Shown here piece by piece: positions 53,001-62,422 of a DNA stretch of 64,000 nucleotides. The notes beneath the pieces were generated by a model that saw only the letters and a list, made by a program, of their open reading frames with translations, was not told the DNA's origin and made no database searches. Positions within the stretch are counted from its first letter, which is position 1; each line of letters opens with the position of its first letter. Both the position numbers and the translations under genes were made by a program. Origin of the DNA: Psychrobacillus sp044762655 (GTDB lineage: Bacteria > Bacillota > Bacilli > Bacillales_A > Planococcaceae); the NCBI RefSeq assembly GCF_044762655.1, contig NZ_JBIWER010000007.1, forward strand, positions 153,620-217,619, written 5' to 3'.

Positions 53001-53030
53001 ATTATATATAAAATACAGGGCTTTTGTCAA
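53001..53030 (-). promoter_or_regulatory. Promoter of rpmH
   Basis: Minus-strand TTGACA (53025-53030) and TATAAT (53001-53006) with an 18-base spacer; an overlapping TATATA would give 16. Confidence 0.7.
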
Positions 53031-53068
53031 TTACTTTTAATAATTATTATCTTTCATAAAGAAAATAG

Positions 53069-53363
53069 TTATCCACATTAAAGAGTGAATCTTTTTAAAG
53101 GGTTGTGTATAATAAAATTCACTCAAAAATTATCCACAACACTTATAAACATATTTTTCACATATCATTCTATTGTGGACAACTTATAATGTTAATAATT
53201 AAATAATTGTGGATAACCCTGAAATCTCTTGTAATTCCAATGTTTTTTTGTTAAGATACTTGTGTTTTACTTTTTCAAAAATATTTCACCCATTTTTCTT
53301 ATCCACAGTTGTTAGTAATCTGTGGATAAGTTTATTCCCATAACTTTATAAAGTTTATCCACA
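53069..53363. other. oriC part 1: DnaA-box cluster upstream of dnaA
   Basis: Six perfect DnaA boxes: TTATCCACA at 53069-53077, 53130-53138, 53299-53307 and 53355-53363, and its complement TGTGGATAA at 53209-53217 and 53321-53329. One near-match (TGTGGACAA) lies at 53174-53182. The region between rpmH and dnaA is very AT-rich. It corresponds to the upstream half of the bipartite Bacillus origin and also covers the dnaA promoter, so DnaA probably autoregulates. Confidence 0.95.
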
Positions 53364-53462
53364 ACTGGTGGATTTGTGTATATGTCGAATTTTGTCATAC
53401 ATATTTTATTTTATTGAAAAAGAGTTTTAACGAATAAATCTACAGTAAAGGAGACTAGATAA

Positions 53463-54806
53463 TTGGAACATTTAGAAGAACTTTGGGCTAAAGTTCTCTC
53501 TGAAGTAGAAAAGAAAACATCTAAACCAAGTTTTGAAACTTGGCTGAAGTCGACGAAACTACTTTCATATAAAGGAGAAACTGTCACGATAGCTGCGCCC
53601 AATTCATTTGCTAGGGATTGGTTAGAAAATCATTATGTTCACCTAATAGCTGGTATATTAACGGAGTTAACCGGCAACGAACTACTTATATCATTTGTCG
53701 TACCTAAAAATATTGATATAGATGATTTCGACATTCCTAAACCAAAAACCCCTGCAAATAATGGAGATCAACCAGATTTTTCACCAGGGATGTTAAATTC
53801 TAAAAATACATTCGATACATTTGTCATTGGATCTGGTAATCGCTTCGCTCACGCAGCATCTTTAGCTGTAGCCGAAGCTCCTGCAAAAGCCTATAACCCA
53901 CTTTTCATATATGGAGGAGTTGGATTAGGAAAAACCCACTTAATGCATGCGATTGGTCATTATGTACAAGAACACAATCCAAATGCTAAAGTGGTTTATT
54001 TATCTTCCGAAAAGTTTACAAATGAGTTCATAAACTCTATTAGAGATAATAAAGCTGTCAATTTCCGTAATAAATATAGAAATGTAGATGTTCTACTAAT
54101 AGATGATATTCAGTTCCTTGCAGGAAAAGAATCAACTCAAGAAGAATTTTTCCATACTTTTAATGCCCTGCATGAGGAATCAAAACAAATTGTCATTTCA
54201 AGTGACCGTCCACCTAAAGAAATTCCTACTTTAGAAGATCGTTTACGTTCTCGCTTCGAATGGGGATTAATAACAGATATTGCACCACCAGATTTAGAAA
54301 CTCGTATTGCTATTTTACGTAAAAAAGCCCGTGCCGATGGATTAGATATTTCTGATGATGTAATGGCATATATAGCAAATCAAATAGATTCCAATATACG
54401 TGAACTGGAAGGTGCTCTTATTCGTGTAGTTGCCTATTCTTCACTTATAAATAAGGATATTAATATTGACTTGGCTGCAGAAGCTCTTAAGGATATCCTG
54501 CCAAATGCTCGTCCGAGAATTATTACGATTTTAGATATCCAAAAGGTAGTTGGGGAGCATTTCCATATTAGATTAGAAGATTTTGTCGCTAAAAAACGCA
54601 CAAAGTCAATTGCATTTCCACGACAAGTTGCAATGTATCTTTCAAGAGAGTTAACTGATTTTTCGTTACCAAAAATCGGGGAAGAATTTGGTGGACGTGA
54701 CCACACAACTGTTATTCATGCTCACGAAAAAATATCTAAGATGCTAAAAGAAGATACAAATCTTCAAGATGACGTAAAACAAATTAAATCTATTCTAGGT
54801 AGATAA
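53463..54806 (+). CDS. dnaA: Chromosomal replication initiator protein DnaA
   Basis: A 447-residue AAA+ initiator. Domain I (1-85), a linker, the AAA+ core with Walker A GGVGLGKTHLMHA and Walker B VDVLLIDDIQFL, and the C-terminal helix-turn-helix with GGRDHTTVIHA. It starts at TTG 53463, with AAAGGAG about ten bases upstream. Length matches the family (about 446-450). Confidence 0.99.
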   Translation: MEHLEELWAKVLSEVEKKTSKPSFETWLKSTKLLSYKGETVTIAAPNSFARDWLENHYVHLIAGILTELTGNELLISFVVPKNIDIDDFDIPKPKTPANNGDQPDFSPGMLNSKNTFDTFVIGSGNRFAHAASLAVAEAPAKAYNPLFIYGGVGLGKTHLMHAIGHYVQEHNPNAKVVYLSSEKFTNEFINSIRDNKAVNFRNKYRNVDVLLIDDIQFLAGKESTQEEFFHTFNALHEESKQIVISSDRPPKEIPTLEDRLRSRFEWGLITDIAPPDLETRIAILRKKARADGLDISDDVMAYIANQIDSNIRELEGALIRVVAYSSLINKDINIDLAAEALKDILPNARPRIITILDIQKVVGEHFHIRLEDFVAKKRTKSIAFPRQVAMYLSRELTDFSLPKIGEEFGGRDHTTVIHAHEKISKMLKEDTNLQDDVKQIKSILGR

Positions 54807-54814
54807 AAAGAGTT

Positions 54815-54970
54815 TGTGGATAAACGCTTAGTTTACTAGATTACTTAAACACAACTTATACACATGTGGACAAGTAACTCTAAGTAAAGAAAAAAAGACT
54901 TATCAACATATCCACAAGCCCTAGTACTATATCTATTATTCTTTTAAATAAATAATAATTATATAAGTGA
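54815..54970. other. oriC part 2: DnaA boxes and unwinding region between dnaA and dnaN
   Basis: Boxes on both strands: TGTGGATAA 54815-54823, TTATACACA 54856-54864, TGTGGACAA 54865-54873, ATATCCACA 54908-54916 (the last three with one mismatch). Just right of the last box, 54921-54941 reads on the opposite strand as 3'-GAT-CAT-GAT-ATA-GAT-AAT, fitting the DnaA-trio pattern that marks the strand-opening site. A nearly pure A/T stretch (54940-54965) follows as duplex unwinding element. Confidence 0.88.
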
Positions 54971-54979
54971 GGTATAAAA

Positions 54980-56116
54980 ATGAAATTCGAAGTAATGAGA
55001 GATAGTTTATTAGAGGGATTAAGTGATGTTATAAAAGCAGTAAGTTCCAAAACAACAATTCCAATTCTTACTGGATTAAAATTAGAAGTAACTAATAAAG
55101 GACTTTATATTACTGGTAGTGATTCAGATATTACTATTCAAACTTTTATACCTGTTGAAATAAATGGAGAACAAGTTATCAGTATTACTGAACCAGGCTC
55201 TATCGTTTTACAGGCAAGAGTTTTTAATGAGATTGTACGTAAGTTACCAACAAATGATGTTGAAATTGAAGTAACCAATCAATTCCAAACTCATATTAGA
55301 TCAGGTAAATCAGAATTTAATTTAATTGGATTGGATGCATCCGAATACCCATTGCTGCCTCAAATAGAAGAGGATAGACAGTTCTTTATTCCATCTGATT
55401 TACTCAAATCTATTATTAAAGAAACTGTATTTGCCGTATCTACTTCAGAAAGTCGTCCAGTTCTTACAGGTGTCAATTGGCAGGTTAAAGAAGGAGAACT
55501 ACACTGTATAGCAACTGATAGTCATCGATTGGCGAAAAGAAAAACAGCTATTAAGGATTTACCAGACGGAGAATTCAGTATAGTAGTTCCTGGGAAAAGC
55601 TTAAATGAATTAAATAAAATTTTAGAGGAAACATCATCGGAAGTAGCAATTGTGATGACTCAACAGCAAGTTCTATTTAAAACAGGTAACGTACTATTCT
55701 ATTCGCGATTATTAGAGGGCAATTATCCAGATACATCAAGATTAATCCCAAGTGAAAACAAAACAACTATTTTGGTTAATAGTAAATCTTTATTGCAAGC
55801 CATTGACAGAGCCTCTTTACTTGCTCGTGAAGAAAGAAACAATGTCGTACGCTTTTCCACTTTGGGTAATGGATTTATAGAAGTGTCTTCTAATTCTCCA
55901 GAGATCGGGAACGTAGAAGAACAAATTCAAGCGGAAGAAATAGATGGGGAAGAACTAAAAATTTCTTTCAGCGCCAAATATATGATGGATGCATTAAAAG
56001 CTATAGATGGTCAAGATGTGAAGATTTTATTCACAGGTGCTATGAGACCCTTTATATTGAAATCCGTCCATGACGATTCAATATTGCAATTGATTTTACC
56101 AGTAAGAACTTACTAA
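54980..56116 (+). CDS. dnaN: DNA polymerase III beta clamp
   Basis: A 378-residue sliding clamp of three similar domains. Start MKFEVMRDSLLEGLSDV, DSHRLAKR in the middle, and the C-terminal LILPVRTY that matches the conserved end. It is the first gene after oriC part 2. Confidence 0.99.
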   Translation: MKFEVMRDSLLEGLSDVIKAVSSKTTIPILTGLKLEVTNKGLYITGSDSDITIQTFIPVEINGEQVISITEPGSIVLQARVFNEIVRKLPTNDVEIEVTNQFQTHIRSGKSEFNLIGLDASEYPLLPQIEEDRQFFIPSDLLKSIIKETVFAVSTSESRPVLTGVNWQVKEGELHCIATDSHRLAKRKTAIKDLPDGEFSIVVPGKSLNELNKILEETSSEVAIVMTQQQVLFKTGNVLFYSRLLEGNYPDTSRLIPSENKTTILVNSKSLLQAIDRASLLAREERNNVVRFSTLGNGFIEVSSNSPEIGNVEEQIQAEEIDGEELKISFSAKYMMDALKAIDGQDVKILFTGAMRPFILKSVHDDSILQLILPVRTY

Positions 56117-56213
56117 TATGTGAAGGATAGTCACGTTTGTGGCTATCTTTTTTACTTATTTCGTTATTTGGGGTAAAATGATGGGATAATGATTAGGAGA
56201 AGAGGTTGAGTTA

Positions 56214-56444
56214 TTGTTGGAAGAAATTCGATTCGACTCAGAATTTATAACACTTGGGCAATTATTAAAAATGACAGATGCAATTAGCTCCGGTGGAATG
56301 GCCAAATGGTTTTTGAGTGAGCATGAGGTATATGTGAACGGAGAAGTGGATCAAAGACGAGGTCGTAAATTACGTCATAATGATGTCGTAAACATCCCGG
56401 AAGTAGGAAGATTTAAACTGGTTGGACCTGAGAACGGGGATTGA
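56214..56444 (+). CDS. rlbA: S4-domain protein RlbA (YaaA)
   Basis: A 76-residue protein made of a single S4 RNA-binding domain (GGMAKWFLSEHEVYVNGEVD, then QRRGRKLRHNDVV). It sits between dnaN and recF as in B. subtilis, where it has been linked to ribosome assembly. It starts at TTG 56214 and ends one base before the recF start. Confidence 0.94.
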   Translation: MLEEIRFDSEFITLGQLLKMTDAISSGGMAKWFLSEHEVYVNGEVDQRRGRKLRHNDVVNIPEVGRFKLVGPENGD

Positions 56445-56445
56445 T

Positions 56446-57561
56446 ATGTATATTGAACGATTAGAGTTAAAAGATTTCCGTAATTACGATTCAATTGAGA
56501 TGAATTTTTCCTCTAAGATCAATGTGTTAATAGGTGAAAATGCACAAGGTAAAACGAATTTAATGGAATCTCTCTATGTATTATCCATGGCAAAATCTCA
56601 TAGAACTTCTAACGATAAAGAATTGATACGTTGGGAAGCAGACTATGGTAAAATAAGAGGGGATATACAAAAAAAATATGGTCATTTGCCTTTAGAATTA
56701 ATTCTTTCAAAAAAAGGAAAAAAAGCTAAAGTAAACCATTTAGAGCAAACCCGTTTAAGCGATTATATAGGTCAGCTGAATGTAGTAATGTTCGCACCAG
56801 AGGATTTATATTTAGTAAAAGGAAGTCCACAAGTGAGAAGACGATTTCTTGATATGGAAATCGGTCAAATTTCCCCTATCTATTTACATGATTTACTTCA
56901 TTTTCAAAAAATAATGAAGCAGCGAAATCATATTCTAAAACAACATCAAGGTAAGCCAATGTTAAATGATGTGATGTTCGATGTTTATACTGAACAATAT
57001 ATAGATGCAGCAGTAAAAGTGATACAAAAAAGATTTCATTTTATGCAATTATTACAACAATGGGCGGAACCAATTCACTTTGGAATCTCTAGAGGTCTGG
57101 AGAAATTGCGAATTACTTATAATTCTACAACCGGAATTCAACCAGAGTGGTCCTCAAACGAAATGAAAAATCATCTTGAAAAAAAGATAGCAGATAGTCA
57201 AAATAGAGAACTCTACCGGGGAGTATCCTTAATTGGTCCACACCGCGATGATTTGCAATTCTTTGTAAATGACTATGACGTTCAAACTTATGGATCTCAA
57301 GGACAGCAGCGTACTACGGCATTGTCTTTGAAGCTCGCTGAAATCGAATTAATAAAACAGGAGGTTGGTGAATCTCCTGTTTTATTACTGGATGACGTAC
57401 TATCAGAATTAGATGACTATCGACAATCTCACTTGTTAAATACAATTCAAGGTGATGTCCAAACGTTTGTAACGACCACAAGTGTTGAAGGAATAGCACA
57501 TGAGACTATTCAACAAGCAGAATTGTTTCATGTGGAACAAGGTGCAGTAAAAGATCAATAA
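56446..57561 (+). CDS. recF: DNA replication and repair protein RecF
   Basis: A 371-residue SMC-like ATPase that helps load RecA on gapped DNA. It has Walker A GENAQGKTNLMES, ABC-type signature region YGSQGQQRTTALSLKLAE and Walker B VLLLDDVLSELD. I take ATG 56446, one base after the rlbA stop; the frame is open to 56422 but that start lies inside rlbA. Confidence 0.98.
   Translation: MYIERLELKDFRNYDSIEMNFSSKINVLIGENAQGKTNLMESLYVLSMAKSHRTSNDKELIRWEADYGKIRGDIQKKYGHLPLELILSKKGKKAKVNHLEQTRLSDYIGQLNVVMFAPEDLYLVKGSPQVRRRFLDMEIGQISPIYLHDLLHFQKIMKQRNHILKQHQGKPMLNDVMFDVYTEQYIDAAVKVIQKRFHFMQLLQQWAEPIHFGISRGLEKLRITYNSTTGIQPEWSSNEMKNHLEKKIADSQNRELYRGVSLIGPHRDDLQFFVNDYDVQTYGSQGQQRTTALSLKLAEIELIKQEVGESPVLLLDDVLSELDDYRQSHLLNTIQGDVQTFVTTTSVEGIAHETIQQAELFHVEQGAVKDQ
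57524..57539. promoter_or_regulatory. Weak parS-like site at the recF end
   Basis: TGTTTCATGTGGAACA matches parS at 14 of 16 positions, but the core is CATGTG instead of CACGTG, so binding is doubtful. Confidence 0.4.
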
Positions 57562-57652
57562 TTAAGTCAATTTCATAATTCCTAAATATATTTAAAAACA
57601 CGAATGTTTACTTTATATCCTTGTTTTTTATTCGTTTTAAAAAGTTGGTTCT

Positions 57653-57714
57653 ATGGAGCGGCAGGCGGCTACTCGAGCCGTGCCCGCGGAAAATTTCAGC
57701 CTAGAGCAGAAATC
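57653..57714 (+). repeat. GC-rich interspersed repeat, copy 3 (truncated)
   Basis: Contains ACTCGAGCCGTGCCCGCGGA and ends GCAGAAATC, matching the right half of copy 2 and the flank of copy 1; the left half is lost. It lies in the recF-gyrB gap where B. subtilis has remB. No remB-like ORF is seen in 57562-57831. Confidence 0.68.
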
Positions 57715-57755
57715 AGCGCTGTTAGGATTTCACTAAGGACTACGCTTTTATGAAA

Positions 57756-57784
57756 TTGATTCAAATAGTCAAAGATATTAATAT
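57756..57784 (+). promoter_or_regulatory. Candidate gyrB promoter
   Basis: TTGATT (57756-57761) and TAATAT (57779-57784) with a 17-base spacer, about 48 bases before the gyrB start. Confidence 0.6.
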
Positions 57785-57831
57785 GAATCTCCATTATTGA
57801 AGGAATGAAAGAGTGGGTGAGCAAGTTGGCA

Positions 57832-59754
57832 ATGGATGAAAAAGATCTGAATCAATCTTATGACGCCGATCAGATACAAGTATTAGAAGGACTAGAAGCT
57901 GTTCGAAAACGTCCAGGGATGTATATTGGTACAACAAGTTCAAAAGGGCTTCATCATCTCGTTTGGGAAATTGTCGATAATAGTATTGATGAAGCATTAG
58001 CAGGACACTGTGACCATATTATTGTTACTATCGAAAAAGATGATTGGATCCGAGTAGAAGATAATGGTCGTGGTATACCAGTTGATAATCAAGAAAAAAT
58101 GGGCAAGCCAGCAGTAGAGGTAATTATGACTGTTCTACATGCAGGTGGTAAATTTGGAGGCGGCGGATATAAAGTATCCGGAGGACTACATGGTGTTGGT
58201 GCCTCAGTTGTAAACGCCCTATCCGAATATACAGAAGTATATGTAAAACGTGATGAAAAAATTCATGTGATTAAATTTGAGCGTGGAGCAGTTTCGGCAC
58301 CTCTAGAAGTTATTGGAGAAACAGATGTTACTGGAACAACTACTAGATTTAAGGCAGATGCTGAGATTTTCACGGAAACTACTGTGTACGAGTACGAGAT
58401 TCTTGAACATCGTGTACGTGAACTTGCGTATTTAAATCGCGGGTTATCTATAACACTTGCAGATGAAAGAGAAGGAAAAGAAAAAACGGTTAAATACTAC
58501 TACGAGGGTGGTATTAAATCGTACGTTGAAGATTTAAATGAATCCAAAGAGCCTATAACAGAAGAAGCTATATTTATTGAAGGTGAAAAGGATGGAATTT
58601 CTGTAGAGATTGCTATGCAATATAATTCAGGATACTCCTCCAATATTTTATCTTTTGCTAATAATATTAGTACGTACGAAGGTGGAACACATGAATCTGG
58701 CTTCAAAACTGCATTAACTCGTGTCATAAATGACTATGCAAGAAAGAATGGTTTATTAAAAGAAGCAGATACCAATTTATCTGGGGACGATGTAAGGGAA
58801 GGTTTAACTGCAATTGTTTCCATAAAACATCCAGATCCTCAATTTGAGGGACAAACAAAAACAAAATTAGGTAACTCCGAAGTTAGCCCTATTACAAATA
58901 GTCTTTTTTCCGAAGGGTTTGACCGATTTTTATTAGAAAATCCTCAAATTTCAAGAAAAATAGTGGAGAAAGGCTTGATGGCTGCTAGAGCTCGCGTTGC
59001 TGCTAAAAAAGCACGTGAATTTACACGTCGCAAATCGGCATTAGAAGTATCTAGCCTACCTGGTAAATTAGCAGACTGCTCTTCTCGTGTTCCTGCAGAA
59101 AGTGAATTATATATCGTAGAGGGTGACTCGGCTGGTGGTTCTGCTAAATCTGGTCGTGACCGTCATTTTCAAGCAATACTTCCTTTGCGTGGTAAAATTC
59201 TGAATGTCGAAAAAGCTCGTTTAGATCGAATTTTAGGAAATGCAGAGATTCGCGCGATGATTACGGCACTTGGAACTGGTATTGGAGAAGAGTTCACTTT
59301 AGAAAAAGCTCGTTATCATAAGATTATTATTATGACAGATGCCGACGTCGATGGTGCACATATTCGGACATTGTTACTTACATTCTTTTTCCGTTTTATG
59401 AGACCATTAATTGAAGCTGGTTTTGTATATGCAGCTCAGCCACCTTTGTATCAAGTGAAACAAGGGAAGCATGTAGAGTATTGCTATAATGACGAACAAT
59501 TAAAAGAAATTCTAGACCGTTTACCTAAAACTTCAAAACCAAATATTCAACGTTATAAAGGTTTAGGAGAAATGGACGCAGATCAGCTATGGGAAACAAC
59601 TATGGACCCGGAACAACGCACATTACTACAGGTAAATTTAGATAATGCAATGGAAGCGGATAAGGTCTTTGAACAACTAATGGGTGAGGAAGTAGAACCA
59701 AGACGTCTCTTCATCGAAGAAAATGCTGTATACGTGAAAAACTTAGATATATAA
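57832..59754 (+). CDS. gyrB: DNA gyrase subunit B
   Basis: A 640-residue ATPase subunit. GHKL ATPase domain (VDNSIDEALAGHCDHI, VEDNGRGIPVD), transducer, then Toprim with EGDSAGGSAKSGRDR and the metal-binding TDADVDGAHIRTL. ATG 57832 gives the family length and places GGGTGAG ten bases upstream; an ATG at 57805 has its ribosome-binding site too close. Confidence 0.98.
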   Translation: MDEKDLNQSYDADQIQVLEGLEAVRKRPGMYIGTTSSKGLHHLVWEIVDNSIDEALAGHCDHIIVTIEKDDWIRVEDNGRGIPVDNQEKMGKPAVEVIMTVLHAGGKFGGGGYKVSGGLHGVGASVVNALSEYTEVYVKRDEKIHVIKFERGAVSAPLEVIGETDVTGTTTRFKADAEIFTETTVYEYEILEHRVRELAYLNRGLSITLADEREGKEKTVKYYYEGGIKSYVEDLNESKEPITEEAIFIEGEKDGISVEIAMQYNSGYSSNILSFANNISTYEGGTHESGFKTALTRVINDYARKNGLLKEADTNLSGDDVREGLTAIVSIKHPDPQFEGQTKTKLGNSEVSPITNSLFSEGFDRFLLENPQISRKIVEKGLMAARARVAAKKAREFTRRKSALEVSSLPGKLADCSSRVPAESELYIVEGDSAGGSAKSGRDRHFQAILPLRGKILNVEKARLDRILGNAEIRAMITALGTGIGEEFTLEKARYHKIIIMTDADVDGAHIRTLLLTFFFRFMRPLIEAGFVYAAQPPLYQVKQGKHVEYCYNDEQLKEILDRLPKTSKPNIQRYKGLGEMDADQLWETTMDPEQRTLLQVNLDNAMEADKVFEQLMGEEVEPRRLFIEENAVYVKNLDI

Positions 59755-59780
59755 GAAGTGTGTGACTGGAGGTCTTTAGG

Positions 59781-62297
59781 ATGTCAGAAATACCGAATAA
59801 AGGCGTGAAAGGGATCAATATTAGTACAGAAATGAGAACCTCATTTCTAGACTATGCGATGAGTGTTATTGTATCCCGTGCCTTGCCAGACGTTCGTGAT
59901 GGGCTAAAGCCTGTACATCGTCGAATTTTATATGGTATGCAAGAGTTGGGGAATACGCCTGATAAACCTCATAAAAAATCGGCTCGTATTGTAGGAGACG
60001 TAATGGGGAAATACCATCCACATGGTGACTCATCTATTTATGAGGCAATGGTACGTATGGCACAGCATTGGAGCTACCGCTATATGTTAGTAGATGGACA
60101 TGGTAACTTTGGTTCAGTAGATGGTGATGGAGCAGCTGCAATGCGTTACACCGAATCCAGAATGTCTAAAATTGCCATGGAGTTATTGCGTGATATTAAT
60201 AAAAACACAATAGATTACAAAGATAACTATGATGGACAAGAAAAAGAGCCTGTTGTATTACCAAGTAGATTTCCTAACTTACTTGTAAATGGAGCTTCTG
60301 GAATTGCAGTTGGTATGGCTACGAATATTCCATCTCATAATTTAGGAGAAGTAATTGACGGAGTATTGGCTTTAGCTGAAAATCCGGCAATTACACTTGA
60401 AGAACTGATGTCTATTATACCCGGACCTGATTTTCCAACGGGAGGGATAATTTTAGGACGCAGTGGTATTCGTCGTGCTTATGAAACAGGTAGAGGATCC
60501 ATATTAATTCGTGCAAAAGTAGAAATTGAAGTTAAATCAAGTGGTAAAGAAGTTATTATTGTTAAAGAATTACCCTTCCAAGTAAATAAAGCTCGCTTAA
60601 TAGAAAAAATTGCGGAGTTAGTACGCGATAAAAAAATAGATGGCATTACCCATTTGGCAGATGAATCTGACCGTAATGGAATGCGAATTGTTATTGAAGT
60701 ACGGAAGGATGCAAATTCTCACGTATTATTAAATAACTTATATAAACAAACTGCATTACAATCAAGCTTCGGAGTGAATATGCTTGCATTAGTAGACAAT
60801 CAGCCAAAAGTCTTGAACATAAAAGAAATGCTATATCATTACTTAGAACACCAAAAAGTGGTAATACGTCGTCGTACTCAGTTTGAACTGAACAAAGCGG
60901 AAGATCGCGCACATATTTTAGAAGGGCTTCGAATTGCTTTAGATCATATTGATGAAATTATCAAGTTAATCCGTTCTTCACAAACAGGTGAAGAAGCAAA
61001 AAATGGATTGATGGAGACATTCAATTTATCCGAAAGACAAGCTCAAGCAATTTTAGATATGCGATTACAACGTTTAACTGGTTTAGAACGAGATAAAATT
61101 GAAGAAGAATATCAAAACTTAATGAAATTAATTGAAGAACTAAAATTCATTTTGGCAAATGAGTATCGCGTAGTTGAAATCATAAGAGAAGAAATTACCG
61201 AGATTAAAGATCGCTATGCAGACAAACGTCGAACGGAAATTGTTGCTGGCGGAGCAGAAGTATTAGAGGATGAAGACTTAATCCCGGTAGAAAATTCTGT
61301 TCTTACTTTAACAAATAAAGGCTACATTAAACGTTTACCTGCTAATACGTATAAGAGTCAAAAAAGAGGCGGTCGTGGTGTTCAAGGGATGGGTACAAAC
61401 GAAGATGACTTTGTTGAGCATCTTTTGTACACATCAACACATGATACAATTCTCTTCTTTACAAACAAAGGTAAAGTTTATCGAGCTCGAGGATTTGAGA
61501 TCCCAGAGTATGGTCGTACAGCTAAGGGATTACCAATCATAAATCTTTTAGGTATAGAAAAAGATGAGCACATCACAGCGATGATTCCGATGGCATCGTT
61601 TGAAGATGATAAATACTTTATATTCACAACGAAGCATGGGGTAACTAAGCGCTCACCTGTAACTGGATTTGCACATATCCGTGCGAATGGATTAATTGCT
61701 ATTTCCTTACGTGAAGATGATGAACTGATTGCTGTTCGTTTAACTGATGGTAGCAAGCAGATTATTATTGGTACACGTCAAGGTAAATTGGTTCGATTCG
61801 AAGAAACAGATATACGCTCTATGGGTAGAACTGCTGGAGGAGTAAGAGGTATTCGTCTGAAGGATGATGACTATGTAGTCGGCATGGAAATTATCGAGCC
61901 AGATCAAGAGATATTAGTTGTTACTGAAAATGGATACGGAAAACGTACTCCAGAATCGGAATATCGTTTACAAACTCGCGGTGGTATGGGAGTGAAAACT
62001 TGTCATATTACAGATAAAAACGGTCCTTTAGCAGCTGTTAAGGCTGTTGGTGGTACAGAAGACTTGATGCTCATTACGATTAACGGCATGCTGATCCGTA
62101 TGGATGTAAATGATATTTCTATAACAGGTCGTAGTACACAGGGTGTTCGTTTAATGAGATTAGCAGAGGATGAGATAATCTCCACTGTAGCAAAAGTCGA
62201 AAAAGAAGAAGATGAGAATGTAGAAGCCGAAGACAATCTAGAAGAGAGTTCTACAACTGACATCAATTCATCAACAACAGAAGAACAAACCGATTAA
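59781..62297 (+). CDS. gyrA: DNA gyrase subunit A
   Basis: An 838-residue subunit with catalytic Tyr in AMRYTESRM (near residue 123), coiled-coil, and C-terminal beta-pinwheel with a GyrA box SQKRGGRGVQG. The quinolone-determining region reads HPHGDSSIYEAMVRMAQ, the susceptible-type Ser and Glu. The C-terminal tail is acidic and Ser/Thr-rich. It begins 26 bases after gyrB. Confidence 0.99.
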   Translation: MSEIPNKGVKGINISTEMRTSFLDYAMSVIVSRALPDVRDGLKPVHRRILYGMQELGNTPDKPHKKSARIVGDVMGKYHPHGDSSIYEAMVRMAQHWSYRYMLVDGHGNFGSVDGDGAAAMRYTESRMSKIAMELLRDINKNTIDYKDNYDGQEKEPVVLPSRFPNLLVNGASGIAVGMATNIPSHNLGEVIDGVLALAENPAITLEELMSIIPGPDFPTGGIILGRSGIRRAYETGRGSILIRAKVEIEVKSSGKEVIIVKELPFQVNKARLIEKIAELVRDKKIDGITHLADESDRNGMRIVIEVRKDANSHVLLNNLYKQTALQSSFGVNMLALVDNQPKVLNIKEMLYHYLEHQKVVIRRRTQFELNKAEDRAHILEGLRIALDHIDEIIKLIRSSQTGEEAKNGLMETFNLSERQAQAILDMRLQRLTGLERDKIEEEYQNLMKLIEELKFILANEYRVVEIIREEITEIKDRYADKRRTEIVAGGAEVLEDEDLIPVENSVLTLTNKGYIKRLPANTYKSQKRGGRGVQGMGTNEDDFVEHLLYTSTHDTILFFTNKGKVYRARGFEIPEYGRTAKGLPIINLLGIEKDEHITAMIPMASFEDDKYFIFTTKHGVTKRSPVTGFAHIRANGLIAISLREDDELIAVRLTDGSKQIIIGTRQGKLVRFEETDIRSMGRTAGGVRGIRLKDDDYVVGMEIIEPDQEILVVTENGYGKRTPESEYRLQTRGGMGVKTCHITDKNGPLAAVKAVGGTEDLMLITINGMLIRMDVNDISITGRSTQGVRLMRLAEDEIISTVAKVEKEEDENVEAEDNLEESSTTDINSSTTEEQTD

Positions 62298-62306
62298 AAA
62301 ACAATA

Positions 62307-62339
62307 AACACCTTTCCATTTTTGGGAGGGTGTTTTTAC
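62307..62339 (+). terminator. Terminator of gyrBA
   Basis: AAACACC-TTTCC / GGGA-GGGTGTTTTT hairpin ten bases after the gyrA stop. Confidence 0.88.
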
Positions 62340-62422
62340 TTATGTAGTTAGTTTTTTTACATATACTTTCCAAGTGAATGTTTAGTATAATTAAAGAAAT
62401 GTTTGGAAAAGGGGAATACTAA

